From positions 40,908 to 104,907 of the forward strand of contig MNCI01006539.1 in the NCBI GenBank assembly GCA_015680685.1: a stretch of DNA of 64,000 nt. The letters are read 5' to 3'. This DNA comes from Gnetum montanum (lineage: Eukaryota > Streptophyta > Gnetopsida > Gnetales > Gnetaceae). Under the pieces are notes generated by a model. It made no database searches. It was given only the letters and a program-made list of their open reading frames with translations, and was not told the DNA's origin. Both the position numbers and the translations under genes were made by a program. Below, piece by piece: positions 33,327-46,140 of the stretch (positions are counted from its first letter, which is position 1; each line of letters begins with the position of its first letter).

Positions 33327-34920
33327 CATGAGAAGAGGATGTTGAAGTTCATAAATTTGAGAAAATGAAGAAAAATTTATTTAATGAATGAATTCAATAA
33401 GAGATTAAGGAGTACTAAGTGATTTACATAATGGAAAATGTAAAAGATAGGATTGTAGTGATATCAAAGGTAAGGAACCTTAACTAATCAAGCCAAGAGC
33501 TATGCAAGTGGGTCCTCCCCATAGCAGGCTCATGCCCTTTTTGCCATTGCATAATCTCAAGTAAGGAGTGTGTGGGTCCCATAGTCAATTTAATGACCAT
33601 GAAAAGTTAAAGACCAACCTGAAAGAATCCACTCAAGAATCCCAACACATCAGACTAAGACATAGAGCATAACATAGAACTTGATAGTGAGGTGAGTTAT
33701 GGTAGCATGAATGGATGATAGAGAAGGTGGAATGGAGTTCCAAATTGAGGTCATAAGAAGTGCCTTGTGAAATTTTTTGTTAAAATGACCTGAGAAGTTC
33801 CATCCTCAATCTAGACCAAAAACCATTCACTTTCAGTGACTTCACATCATCACTCTAAGACCAATTCATCCACTCGAGATACAAGAGTGCTTCCACAAAA
33901 TAACCACCATTCCACAAAGAGAAGAAAGGAGAAGTAGGAAGTGAGAGAGAGGGCCTTAGTTAGAGGGGATTGTTAGACATAGGTATGTGTCATTCAAGTC
34001 CCATAATTAGTGCTTTTAGTCCTTTTATTTCTCCAAGGGGTGTGCTTTGAATTTCCATAGTGTTTTTTTTGAAATGGGAACCACACCATGCAAGGACTTA
34101 TTCATGTCAAAGGTGTGTGCTTTGAATTCCCATCATTTTGTTGTTGTTGTTATTTTTTTTTAAATGATGGAAACCACACCATGCAAGGATGTTATTTTTC
34201 TTCCTATCATTGGGTGGTATGAAATGGTAAGAAGTCTACAAAAAACACTCAAGTAAGAAGAAGAGTACACAGAGTATTGAGTTCCCTTGAAGTCACACCC
34301 TTTACAAACTTTTGAATACTTCCTAATTCCGAAACTTCCAAGGTCGTCGATTGATTAAAGGTTTCTTTAATGAAAAGGAACCTCAAATTCCCAGAACAAG
34401 GAAAACCATAGAGTTCATTGGATGGGTGGATGATGTGGACTCATTGCCTATTCCATGAACAATGAACCATGTAAAAGTTATTAGACATTAGAATTCAAAA
34501 ATAGAAATCAGACATCAACAATCACACATTAAGCACAAATCATCATTAGTAAACAAGAACAATGGCATTGTGTTCTGTGACAATAAAGAAAATTTACTAG
34601 CAAAAATGAAAAAATATCACACTTAAACAAAAGAAACAAAATAAAGTAAAATATATAAGATAGTGTAAAATAATCAAGAAATTTTAAAGGTACTAAAGAT
34701 GATGTAAAATTAGAAAAATTTGAAAATAAAAAATGTGAGAAAGAAAAAGGTAGGAAAACTGAGAGGCCATGGTAATGGTTAGTACAGATGGCCATCTCCC
34801 CCATGACTAAGTTGAAGGGAGGAGATCTGAAATATAGAATGTGGTTGTCCATTCTTTGAGGTGGTATTTACACCAGCCTATTGTGGTTCGAGGAAAGGCT
34901 TCACTTGTTGGATATTGACC
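33327..34920. other. 3' spacer of element B
   Basis: No gene. It is homologous to element A's spacer (27202-29030) in the same order, ending at the integrase stop region with CTCAGTTTAGTCATGGGGGAG-like sequence on the minus strand (34790-34830). AT-rich runs at 34600-34740 give a spurious hydrophobic frame (34529-34852). Confidence 0.6.
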
Positions 34921-34922
34921 AA

Positions 34923-35935
34923 CTATTTTTTATTTGGGCTATCAGGTTTATAGACCAACATGGCCCCAAAGGAAAAGGTTTGATTAATTATATAAGGTCC
35001 CTCCCATAATTTTTGGAATTTTGTCTTTTGGGGTACATGTGTGTGGTTCCAATAAAGAACCTTATCTCCTAGTTGAAGTTTTACTTTCATTATTCTAAGG
35101 TCATGACGCTGTTTGCTGAATGCCTTGTTCACATCATTCAAGGATAGGGCCACTAAGCAGTTTTTTTCTAACACGTTTAGATTGATCAATCTTTCCTTCT
35201 ATGCTAGGCTTAGATCAAGGTTTAGATCATAGGCCATTAAGAGTGTATGGAGCTCGGATTGAATTGGGAGCATTAGAAGTTTCTTGTACACTAACTCGTA
35301 GGGAGAATAGCCAATAGGAAGTTTCCAAGTTGAATGATAAGCCTAGAGAGCATATTTAAGTTTTGTACTCCAGTCCTTCCTATATTTGCTAATGGTTCAT
35401 GTTAGTATTTTTGTGATCTCCTGGTTGGTTACCTCTACTTGACCGTTGGCTTGGGGATGGTAAGGTGTTGTTAATTTATGTTCTACCCCTAAGCATTGCA
35501 TTAATTTTCTAAATGTGGCACCTGTGAAATGAGTTCCATTATTAGAAATTAGTGAATGTGGCATTCCAAACCTATTTATGATATTTTGTTATATAAATTT
35601 GGTAGCTATGGATGATGTACAATCAATAATGGCTACTGCTTCTACCCATTTTGTGTAGTAGTTAACTACTATTATAATATATGCCTTTTCGTTGGACATG
35701 GGTGTGATGGGATCCATGAAGTCAATGACCCATATGTCAAAAGGTTCCAGTGGTTGAATCCATAGTTGAGGACCTTCCATGCAAGCAGTCATCCCCTCGT
35801 CATGTTGACAATGTTCACAAGACTTTATGAACTGATGGGCATCTCTAAAGATTATAGGCCAGTAGTATTTTACCATTAGGATTTTTATGGCTAGCATCTC
35901 CCTACATAGTGGCCTCTGCAAGGCCCTTCATGAGC
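34923..35935 (-). pseudogene. Integrase of element B (decayed)
   Basis: Integrase joins the cDNA to host DNA. The zinc-binding region (H near 35930, then C-E-H-C in SCEHCQHDEG, near 35810) is followed by the catalytic core with WVIDFMDP (first Asp, near 35720). VVNYYTKWVEAVA (near 35640-35680) shows the second Asp position as Asn where V-D-Y is expected. The C-terminal part (35189-34923) has LQLGDKVLYWN and LWEGPY. Stops separate these blocks. The very end (LVNIQQVKPF, ~34900) lies past the stop at 34923. Confidence 0.85.
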
Positions 35936-36149
35936 ATCCTAGAGAATGCATAGTTGATCTTCATCAAGGACACACCAACTACATATAAAGGTATCCATTG
36001 ATTTCCATGAAGTATTTGACTCGATGAAGAAATTGTTAATTTTTCCTAAAATCCAAGTCTTGTGGCATCTCTTGAGTGAGAAGATATGTGAGGATGCCAT
36101 TATATCATATTGCTTTTTCAAGCATTTGTTCACTTATAACCTCAATAAA

Positions 36150-37500
36150 GAGGAGTTCATTTGGAAATTAATCAAAGAGTGGACTCTCCTTCTCTTTGTT
36201 ATCCCATCTTAAGTGGGAAAGGTGATCAGTGATCACATTCTTGGTCCCTTTTCGATCTACCATAGTGAGATCAAATTCCTACATGATCACAATCCATCAT
36301 ATGACACAAGGGCTCACTGTTGGCTTATTCAAGAGGAAGCAAATTGCATTGTGGTTCATATGCATAAATACTTTGTAACTAAGCACATAGTACCTAAACT
36401 TTTCTAGCACGTACACCACTACCATTAATTATTTCTCTATGGTGGTGTAATTTAATTATGCTTCCATAATGATTTGACTCATGTAATGGATATAATATGG
36501 ACATTTCTTATTGTCCATTTGCATGAGCACTACTTCCAAAGCATAGTTAGATGCATCTATCATGATATGGAATGGTTTGGACAAATTTGGTGCTCGTAGG
36601 ATTGGTGTTTCCATGAGTTTTTCCTTTAATTTTTGGAATGCGTGTTCACATTCCTTTGTCCAAATGAAAGGTGCATCTTTCTTTGTAAGTTCTACCAATG
36701 GCTTTGCAATCTCTAAGAAATTCTCAATAAAATGTCGGTAGTAACTTGTATGTCCAAGAAATGATTAGACATCTTTAATGGTCTCTAGTTAGTATGTTAT
36801 TCCTTGGATGATCCTTATAATTTCTAGGTCTACCTCAATTCCTTTCTATGAAATTCGATGTCCTAGCACGATGCCTTCTTGGACCATGAGATGGCTCTTT
36901 TGCTAGTTGAGCTGTAGGTTTGTCTCTACATATCTCTTCAATACTTGCTCAAAAGTAGCTCCATAGGTGGAAAATTCATTCATGAAGACTTCAACACCAC
37001 TACTAATTTGCTATTGATAGATACTAAGGACCAAGCGTTGAAATGTTGCAAGGCCATTGCATAGACCGAATGGCATCTTACAATATGCAAAAGTCCCACA
37101 AGGACTCATGAATGTTGTCTTGGCCTAATCTTTGGGTGCAATTTGGGTTTGGATATAGCCACTATAACCATCCAAAAATCTATGATAACAATGCTTGGAT
37201 ATGGTGTCTAATACTTGATCCACAAATGGAAAAGGAAAGTGATCCCTAAATCTTACCATATTTAATACCCTAAAGTTGATGCAAACTTGTCATTTGCCAT
37301 CCTTTTTTGGTACAATTACTAGTGGGCTAACCCACTCACTATCCATGATTGGATAGATGAACCCTACCTTGAGGATTTGCTCTATCTCTTCCTTAACAAT
37401 TTGCTTCAATTTGGGGTTTAGCCTCCTCTGTGGCTACCTTTTGGGCTTCATGGCTAGTTTGGTGTAGATGCAGTGCTGGCATATCCTTGGATTGATTCCT
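36150..37500 (-). pseudogene. Reverse transcriptase and RNase H of element B (decayed)
   Basis: The RT fingers/palm are heavily interrupted (37500-36980). The later palm shows STYGATFEQVLKRY, and the thumb GHRIS-x-KGIEVD and SFLGH (36960-36740). RNase H starts with ELTKKDAPFIWTKECEHAFQKLK and has the IDASNYAL block with its catalytic Asp (near 36550-36560). It ends in a FDLTMVDRKGTKN-like tether (near 36240). The YxDD-box region is not readable, consistent with decay. Confidence 0.75.
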
Positions 37501-37861
37501 ATTAGCTTTGGATATGACCAAGTAAAGGCTATTGACCATTTATTCACCACTTTCAACAACTTTTCTTTTTATTTAGGAGCAAGTTCAACATTAATGATGA
37601 CCGATTTACCATTATTTAAAATTGCATACTCCATTCTAGTTCGTAAGGTCTTTAGTTCTAAGGGCTCCTACTTAAAGTGATTAAGGATCTCCAACTCTCC
37701 CCAATAGGTATCATCATCTTCATTAGAGAGTTGGGAATGAACTTGTTCAATTTTGTCCATGCCTTCAACATTTCATTTGGTTCCATGCATATTGTGCTAC
37801 TATCTGAATCAACTATCATCTATTAGATGCCCTCCTGCTTTGTGGCTACTGCATATAGACA

Positions 37862-38400
37862 CTATTGAATATTAATTTCTTGTGCACACTGATTGCATGC
37901 TTTAATGTATGTACTCTTGATTGACCAAATCATTTGCCTAAAATTGCACCCATTATCACTGTACGTGATGCATGGAATACACTTCTTCTTAATTTTTCCT
38001 AGCTCATTATCCTTGGATATTTCTAGAGATAGGTCCCTTATACCCATTTTCATGTCAACCATGCTTAACCAAGATCTTTCCATGATTATGGGGAACTCAC
38101 TTTTGCAGTTGTCCACCTTGATTACCAGAAAATCAACAGGATATGACCACCCACAAACTATGGTCACAATGTCCTCTACTAAGCCTAAAGGGATAGTAAT
38201 TGACTAATTTGCTAATTCTAGACAAATGTTGCTCTTCGTAAGAGGTGGTAGGTTTTAAGCCTTGTACATGTCATGGGAGATGAGGTTAACTCTAGAACCA
38301 AAGTTAAGAAGAGCTTTGCATGGCTCTTGTCCAGCAATCTATAGATAAATGAGTGGACTTCCCAGCTTAGATCTTTTTGTAGGAAGATTGCTAGCCTTGA
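37862..38400 (-). pseudogene. Aspartic protease of element B (active site lost)
   Basis: Homologous to element A's protease: ALLNFGSRVNLIS (near 38290-38320), VCGWSYPVDFLVIKV, then IIMERSWLSMVDM (38060-38095). The D-S-G of the active site reads N-F-G, so the catalytic Asp is gone. The frame differs from gag upstream, implying at least one indel; in A the two are in one frame. Confidence 0.8.
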
Positions 38401-40896
38401 TCTAGTTAGAAAAAGCATGAGTTAGCATTACAGTGTGGATCCTAGGTGGCACTTGGTTTGAAGGGCACTCAAAGGTATTTAATGTAGAGGAAGAGGGTGA
38501 TAGAGATGTAGGACGATTAGCCAGAGTAGGTTGTGGGGGTTGAAGTGGATTGCTGGGCTAGAAGAAAGGTTGTTTCCTTGATTGATTATTTGGACTACTT
38601 GGTTGAAAAACTAGTTGTGAGTGTACAACCCTTGTGGCATTTCATTGTTATGGCTATGAGGAATCTCACCCTACATGAATGGAGTAGGTGGTAATTGGGT
38701 TAAAGGTGGAGGTGTAGGTGTAGAGGGATGTGAAGGATGATAAGAATTCGGATATGGATTTTTCTCTTGAGTAGATGGTGAATGTGTTCAGTGGTACTCT
38801 GGAGGGTAATAGTGATGCTAGAATGATGCATGACTTGCAGAACTCCTAGGGGAGATGGGCTACTAAACATAGTACCCATATGGATTTGGTTGCCTATAAG
38901 GGTATTGTTGCCTTGGTGGTGGAATTCCCCATGATTGTGGTTGGTACCATAGTTGGTATTATTCATAAGGTTGTAGAGGGGTTCCACTTGGGTAGTAAGC
39001 TTGTTGTTGCTAGTGGAACTCCCTTGGATTGCTTTGAGGATAAGGCAATCATCTTGGGGCTTGTCGATGTGCTAGGCAAGAATTCAATGCATACACTCCA
39101 TACTCTTGTAAGTGTAACACCACAGGGCATCATCCCTTTGGATGTTCATATTGGCATATGTCACATTCAATTTCATCATTAGAGTCAGACTCCACAACTT
39201 CCTCTACTATAGTAGCTTTGCCCTTACCTCTTTGGTAGGCACATTCAGCTTCTTTTTGCCTCCTATGATGATGATCACTATTTTTCTCTTTGGATTCTTC
39301 AAAAATCTTCAACGCAGTTTGAAACTTTTTATCCAAAGAGTCCCATATCTTGTCAACCTTGGCCAAAATATTAGAAATAGATTTTTGGATGGGCAAGGTC
39401 TTTCTGTTCACCACTTCATCAAGTGGTGATTCCTCCTCATCACAACATTGGACCTTTTGTTTTCTGATGGATGGGTCCCTATTATACTTTTCAGCACTTT
39501 CCCTTTTTTGTAGCTCACCTTCTTCTTTTGATACCTACTTAATTAACCTTTAAATTTTATGAGCTCTCATTTTAGATAACCTTCCTTGGGCGTACATCCC
39601 AAGGATTCTTCTTATTTTTTCTCTAAGCCCATCTATGATGTGACGAAGTTGTTCCCTCTAAGAGTAAACATGGCCAAAACATTAGTGTAGGAGTGAATAA
39701 TATTGGCCCATGGTAGCATCCAAAGGTTCATGTGCTCCTTGTTTCTAGCTTTAGATTTTCCTTCTTAGATTAGACACTTTGGAGTAGATTTGATATTTGC
39801 CATTGAATAGCTTTAACATGGTACTCCATCTTTGGATAGATTTTGGTTCTAAGGATTAGTACTAGCTTTCAGCTTCCTTAATGAGTGTCCTTGGGAAAAG
39901 CTTAAGTTTTTGCCACTTATTTTCTATGTTCTGTAAGGAAAAAGCATCTTGAAAAGCTTGTAGATGTTTTTGCATATTAGAATTGTATCCCCCCTCAAAT
40001 CTTGAGATATTGTTCATGTCTAGGCACTTGATTCGACTAACCTTCATATTCTTGGTTAGGATTCTTATTGCCTTTGCAATGTTGAGCATACTTTGAGTTG
40101 CTAATAGAGGTTCATCATCATCGTTGTGTTGGTGATGTTGATGATGGTTTTAGCCACCCCTTCAATTTTGGTGGCCTTCATGGTCATTGTTATTTTATTG
40201 ATCACCTTCTTCGTGGTTGTTTTGATGACGGCTTTCATGAGAATCATCAAATGAAGAGGAATGTTCAAAATCGGATGAAGAGGAAGATGGGCTGTCACCA
40301 CCACAGCAGTGTTTGCCATTACTCTTACACTTATTATGATCACCATCCTTAGTTCCCTTGTTATTGCAATGTTTACCCAAGTCCCTACCATGGCTATCAC
40401 TCTTTTCTAAACCTAGTTTATGAATCATTGATCATAGGGTTAGGTTCACACCTTCACCATCAATAGCAAGGGGTGGAGAATCTTCATGTTGAGGACCTTT
40501 CAAGGGAGAATCCTCATTGTCCTCTTGATCTAGTAAGAATAAGGGGTTAGTGTAATGTTTCCCCTTTGTAGCTTCATGGAGTTTCTCCTAATGTTTATCT
40601 CATTTACATTGTGTTTCAGTGGGATAGGAGTTTTGAGTGTTTTATCCATTTACAATGTACTCTTCGTAAAGATATGCTATGCCCAACTTCTTAAAGGTTT
40701 TGAATAACATCATGGGCACAGATCGATCAAGGGGCAAGACAACGTTACCCTCCATATCACGCCATTGCATCTATTCATCTTGATGTAGCATGAAGGTAAA
40801 ATTTGGCACAAACTCATCTGGATGAGTGTATACCACCTTGCATTCTTGTGGGATCGGTGGTTTGGTATCTTCAGGCTTGCAAGAAGAAGAAGACAT
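38401..40896 (-). pseudogene. Gag of element B (decayed)
   Basis: Start ATG at 40896 (MSSSSCKPED). The parts match element A gag in order: YTHPDEFVPNFTFMLHQDE (40800-40850), an acidic/Ser-His-rich middle (40195-40428), the gag core LDMNNISRFEGGYN and KLKLFPRTLIKEAESWY (39862-40040), and the knuckle-like CDICQYEHPKG (near 39130-39165). A Pro-rich tail follows (38700-39080). The frame is retained from 40428 to about 39130 apart from stops. Gag forms the virus-like particle that packages the RNA. Confidence 0.8.
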
Positions 40897-41020
40897 TTTT
40901 ATGTCAGTGTGCTTTTATAATAATTTTTATGTATAGTGGAAATGATATTGACCTTAGGTTCATACTATGATATTAATGATATTTACTTAAACCTAAATAA
41001 CACACATTCCACAAACAAAT

Positions 41021-41038
41021 TCCCCGACAACGGTGCCA
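41021..41038 (-). promoter_or_regulatory. Primer binding site of element B (Asp-tRNA type)
   Basis: On the minus strand TGGCACCGTTGTCGGGGA follows the 5' LTR after one spacer base. It is one or two bases from the known Athila/Tat site TGGCGCCGTTG(C/T)CGGGGA, read as complementary to the Asp tRNA 3' end. Confidence 0.9.
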
Positions 41039-41039
41039 A

Positions 41040-41981
41040 TGATGAGCGATGAGGTACCCCTATGTCCAACCATATGAATCATGAAGCATTCCCGCATGAT
41101 CCAATCAAATTTTGTGGACTTTATTGTTTCCAGTGCACTAGCCCTTTAGGAAGTGAACCTAGCCTTAAGGTCAATCATTGTCTTCCCAATTACACTTATG
41201 ATGTTTGTTGGTATTGTTAAGTGTAATTGAGGCATCCAATTTTTATCATTTTGTGTTTTATAAGTTGGTGCACAAATGTAGATAAAAGTAATTTGATTAA
41301 CTAATCTAAATTAACTTGTTTACTAACATTTAATTAATCCTAACATAAGTATCTATTCCCACTTTCCGTGCACATTCTAAACCCATGTATCTAGTGCTGG
41401 GTGACCAAGCACTACGCTACTAGGCGTACCAAATAATAACATTGTTGGGATTACCAAGCAAATATGTGTTACGCTTGAAGCGGTCATACTTATGTGTGTA
41501 TTCTATCTTGCTTAATTACCTCATTAATGTAATAATTGGAAAATATTTAATAACTAATTGAAAGCATTTAATAAATAATTGAAAATAATAAATGCATAAA
41601 TAAAATAGCTAATCTACCCAAAGTGCTGCAAGGTTTATTAGAAAGCACATCTTTATTGCCACACACACTGTCATGCTTAGGTATAATAATTCATAGATAA
41701 ATATCCGTACACTCAATGACTCTTGCTACAGGCATTCAGGGGGAAATTTTTTAACTTTTGAATGGAAAAAATGCTAGAGCTTCGCTGCTACTGAAATCTA
41801 GATTACCATAAATGTGGCTAGTAGGCATGTATTTATAGGTGATAAACATACACTGCATCAATGAGGCCTCATTGATGTAGGATAAGATACATCAACAGGG
41901 CCTTGTTGACGAGCCCTCATTGATGTGGTTGACTGCATTGACAAGGCCGTGTTGACATAGTTAACCAACAACAACTGATCA
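41040..41981 (-). mobile_element. 5' LTR of element B
   Basis: 942 bp, TGATGAG to TGATCA. Minus-strand TATA box (CTATAAATACATG) near 41826-41838. GGCCTC-type palindromic modules upstream of it in element sense (41854-41960). About 88-90 percent like 21823-22751, many differences being C/T or G/A transitions. Confidence 0.9.
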
Positions 41982-41986
41982 AGTAA
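41982..41986. repeat. Target-site duplication of element B, right
   Basis: AGTAA, pairing with GGTAA at 21818-21822. Confidence 0.7.
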
Positions 41987-42226
41987 TTAACCCACAATAT
42001 TTACTTTACTCTTGTCCACTTGAACAATCTTTTTATTTAATTTTTCTGGAATCATACCAAGTTTTTTGCATATAGAAAATGACATAATAGTAGATGTAGC
42101 TCTAGAGTCAACTAAACAATTGTGAAGATACTTGTCTTTCAACTTCATTGTCAAAAGAAAAGGAGGAGCTTCTTTATTAGGAGTACACTCATAGCTAGCT
42201 TTTTTTGTCTTATCAATGTTAGACAC
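41987..42226 (-). pseudogene. Protease N-terminal half of element C
   Basis: LVDSRATSTIMS is the aspartic protease active-site block, with the catalytic Asp and Ser present but the Gly replaced by Arg. It is followed by KLGMIPEKL and the start of the flap. The sense continues at 21822 downward, across element B. Confidence 0.85.
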
Positions 42227-42426
42227 ATAGCTTAATTTGACTCTTCAACTCTCTTTTTACCTTTAATGAACTCTAAAGCTTTTCTTTGCTAATCTCTAAT
42301 CTATAGTAATTGATATATGCTAATATTTGCTCTAAATTTTTTGAGATCTTTAATAAAATCATATTCTCCATCTCCATAAAAACCTGGTTTCTTCATCCAT
42401 TTATTAAGAGCTTAATTTTGAGTACT

Positions 42427-43385
42427 CTATTCTACTTGATCCTCTTTATTTTTATTTTTCTCTCTTATACTTGGTTTAAAAATCTTTCTCACAGTAGATG
42501 GATTAGAAATAATGTTTGGGGATCTAGAAGTAGTTAATCTTTCTTTTGATCTTAGATTATACCCATTTTCCTCATTATTGTTACACTCTTCTTCTAATGA
42601 TGTGTCCTCTTTAGAACTTGATAGAGAAGAAGTATCACTAGATCCATTGTTAGAGGATTTTCTTGCATAATGAACACTAAATAACTCATTATTTGATTCA
42701 ATATCAAGGAAGTTGGATGTAACAAGATCACTTTCACCCTCATCTTCTACTAACTTGGCACCTTGATGCTTATATTTTCTATTTTTATTTTCTTCAATCT
42801 TAACTTTTGCCAAAGCTTTCTCTAGTTTCACCACTTTGTTGGAAAAGTCTCTCATTAACTATTTTTTTTAGATTCGTTGCTTTCTAACTCTTGTTCTATT
42901 TTAACATGAGATGGTCCCAGTAAAGCTTTAAGTTGAGAAAAATCTTGCATAGGAATCATCATTTTTTCTTCTCTTTTTAAAGTTGTGATAATCTCTTCAT
43001 GATTCAAGTTCATTTATTTTTCTAGTTATATAGCTTCCCTAAAGTAGTCATTCAGTGTTAACAAGTTTGGAGTTTTTCTTAACCAAATTGAAATATTGGG
43101 ATTCATAGTCTTAAGATAAGTATCTCTAAGCATTTTGTTTAATGGTCTATATTGTCTTTGAAAGAGTCCCAAAATTTATTGAAATTTAATGTTGAAATCT
43201 CTAATTGACTCTTTAACTCATTGTTTAGCTTGTACTAACCCATAGTATAGTTGTTGTTGATCCAATTGATTGCAAAATTTGGCTAAGAAAAGACTTTTCA
43301 TGTCATCCCAACTTGTAACACTATTTCTTGGCAAGTTTGAATACCAAATTTTCAAATGCCAGAATTTTCTACATAATCCATGGTT
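42427..43385 (-). pseudogene. Gag of element C
   Basis: The gag core is seen at 43385-43080 (WYSNLPRNSVTSWDDMKSLF, then LVQAKQ, SIRDFNIKFQ), a typical retrotransposon gag matrix/capsid block. Then a charged region (42855-42427) begins MRDFSNKVVKLEKALAKVK and has an acidic, Ser-rich, low-complexity tail. This is the usual gag-to-protease linker of this lineage. Stops interrupt the core. The N-terminus is lost where chromovirus-LTR-like DNA begins near 43390-43450. Confidence 0.75.
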
Positions 43386-43449
43386 TCAATTCAATAACTA
43401 AGAAATATAATATGTGAGATGAAATGACTTTAAAAGAATCTCAAATTGA

Positions 43450-45000
43450 TAAGGGATTGTGGCAATAAGATAATAGTGATAGAGGGAATAATAATGAACC
43501 TTAAGATTAAGTGAAATGATTACAAATATTCAATGGCATGAAAAAGGGTCCAAACCCTAGTAAAACATTAAAAAACTTAGAAAACATAGAAAACTCAAAA
43601 TTCAGCAACAGAAAAAGAACCCATAGAGATTTAAGGCAAGAAAATCTTAATAGCATTAAACTAAAAATAAATGAACATCATCCAAGCCTACAATAATTGA
43701 ATCATGAAATTCTCAAAAAATTCCAATTTTTCAAAATTGTTGAAAATACTAAAATTTTAATAGAATGAAATATACAATTATAGCATGAAACGCAGATGAA
43801 TCTAGATGTACAATGAAATACCTAGGCCAAATAATAAATGCACATTAATTATAAGTCTTCAACCAAAATCCATCCATGTTGAAAATGCACCAAAATTTAG
43901 AATAAAAAAAAACATGAAAATATATCAAGATGTCTCCCCCCAAAATTAAGAAGCATAGGTCTAAATTGCATATGCATAAACTCAGCCACATAAACACAAC
44001 CTTATGGACACGAATAAGCAAAGCTTTGTAATACACCCATACACTTCCAACTTAATAGCTTTCACATCCAAGTAAAATGGATGAAAAAATGCTCAAAGGA
44101 CCAAAGTATGAGGTTATTAATGGAAAAAATTATCATGATTCTAAGCATAGAAATCCTAACCCTCTTTCCAAAAAATAAAATCTCAAATAAAGAAAAGTGT
44201 TACCAAACCTTACTCAACTCACATAAACTTGCAAAGGCCAGTTAATAATTATGTCATAACTCTATTCCATAAATATAACATCCTAAATAATTAATTTAAT
44301 TCTAAAAATACAATATATAAAAAAGTTGATCATGTCTTTACATGTCATAGATGCCTTATCCATAGCTTTTATTAAAAAGCCTCCCAAATTCATCTACTAA
44401 TTTAGTGGATACCAATGGAATAATAATACTAGTGCATAAAATAAATATACATGAACATAAAAATACAATAATAGAAATCCAACTAACTAATATCCATAAC
44501 TCAAAGCATAACTAGAAAGTATAACAAATCATATAGAAACATCTAGGAGCACAAGCACATAAAGTGAGAGTATTAACTTAGGCATCTAAAAAGATAAATT
44601 GTTATAGGTTAAGCATCAAAAAATATAGAAATCATAGGATGCCATATGTCCAATGTAGAACTCTATGTGTTAATGAATCATCTAATGCCCAATGCTCAAA
44701 ACTCCAACAAGGATGAGTACACATATACTTAAAATAATTAAAATATAAAATAGAACCTTAGAGAAGTATTCACAAAGCACATGAATCAAACATATAATAA
44801 ATCACAATTATAATTAAAACACCAATCACAATCATGGTACAAATGCACAAAGGATAAGCTTGTCAAACAAAATATCTAAGGTCTAAGCGATAAGTCATAC
44901 TAACCAAGGCAAAAATTAGCATCATCATCCTATTATTGTACCTAAAAAATGAGGTTGACTGTAACTAAGGGAGAAATCAATTTTAGAAATAAGGTTTTAG
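43450..45000 (-). mobile_element. Chromovirus-LTR-like repeat, copy 1
   Basis: It shares ordered blocks with 48040-49030 (for example CAATAAGATAATAGT near 43464 and 48050, and the AACTCAG-CACA and CATGTC-ATA blocks near 43980 and 44340). Its reverse complement matches 54160-54580, which follows a chromodomain on the + strand. It is therefore read as a decayed LTR in minus sense. Boundaries are approximate and no gene is present. Confidence 0.5.
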
Positions 45001-45414
45001 AAAGCTATGTATGAAATATAGCTACCTAAAACCTTAGAAAATCTTAACATATAAGCAAGCTTATTAAATTAAACTAAGCAAGCAATTAATAAAAATAATA
45101 TGCACTTTCATAATACTTAGAGCCACATATAGTTAAACAATATTAGTGTAACTTATAGAGAAAATTACTACTAAGTAATTGTATTTTATGTGAAAAAAAA
45201 AGATTTATTAAATATTAATTGTTAAGTATGAAGTCAAGAGTTTGAAACTAAATAAGCACACAATGGGGTAACCCAAAAGGGTACCTACCATAAAAGAATA
45301 GTTAAAATAATAATTAGGATAAAATAATTATGAAATACCTAATGAAATAAGGTATTAGATCCTTAAAAATGAATAATAATATTTTTTTTAAAATGCAACA
45401 TATCACATTAATGG

Positions 45415-46140
45415 CGAGAGAGTCTAAAAAAAAGTTCCAATAGTCTTGGGGATGTCTTTTTAGGTTTTCATCCTTACAACCAATCTTGAAAAACTTCTTC
45501 TATGGGGTGAAAAAAGAATGAAGCCTCACCCTCGTTTAGAAGCATCATAAGGGGTTTTTTGATTCTTACAAAAGAATTTATTATAAAAAGAAGAAAAAAT
45601 TCTCTCTAAAGATAAAAAAATTAATAAAAAAGAAATACATAAATTGAAATAGAAGCTGAAATCTTTCAATTTTTAGGCCTCTAGAACAAAAATAAATGAA
45701 CACTACAAGAAAAAAAATAATTGTTCAACTTTCATTGGAAGCTCATTTGGTTAAATCTGTAATTAAAAAGTAACATATTTGAGAATATGATATTTAACTC
45801 TTAAAGAAATGTCATAGTTATGCTCTTGTTACTAGAGCTTGGCTATACACCAAAGCTTCAAAATAGAATAGGAAATAAGTAGGAGAAGATGATTCCAAAT
45901 GCAAAGAAAGAAAGTAGATAAAGGATATTGATAACTAAGAATGATATCATTGATGCTTTGTTAAATGTTGTTACAAATTCTAGATATTTATTTCCAATCA
46001 TGCAATGCAATAGAATACTCAAAAAAGGCATAAGAAAATATATTTTTAGTTCCACAAAGAGAATATTGAGGAGAAAAAATTCCCATATGTTGAAGACTAG
46101 TGTCGATAGGAAGACCTTGATGAAGAAGATACTATAAAAA
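45415..46140. repeat. Segment shared with 60405-61105 (LINE-associated)
   Basis: Same orientation and order as 60405-61105, e.g. GTTTTCAT-CTTACAACC near 45456 and the GTTGTTACAAA and AGGAAGACCTTGATGAA blocks near 45967 and 46108. The other copy adjoins LINE-like reverse transcriptase at 62000-62330, so this is probably a fragment of the same LINE family. Confidence 0.5.

Larger units (their letters stand above)
21823..41981 (-). mobile_element. Element B: Athila-like gypsy retrotransposon (carries nested element A)
   Basis: Total span is 20.2 kb; without element A it is about 13.2 kb. In element sense: 5' LTR (41981-41040), primer site, gag, PR, RT, RNase H, integrase, 3' spacer, extra ORF, polypurine tract, 3' LTR (22751-21823). 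The LTRs are about 88-90 percent alike by eye. The flanking 5 bp are GGTAA (21818-21822) and AGTAA (41982-41986), a target duplication with one change. The insertion cuts the protease of element C. The primer site and downstream ORF support an Athila-like placement. All genes carry stops or frameshifts, so it cannot be autonomous now. Confidence 0.85.

Noticed and set aside
34529-34852. 107-codon hydrophobic frame as an envelope-like protein of element B
   Set aside because: It lies in the AT-rich 3' spacer shared with element A, has low-complexity Phe/Leu content and no signal or fusion features.
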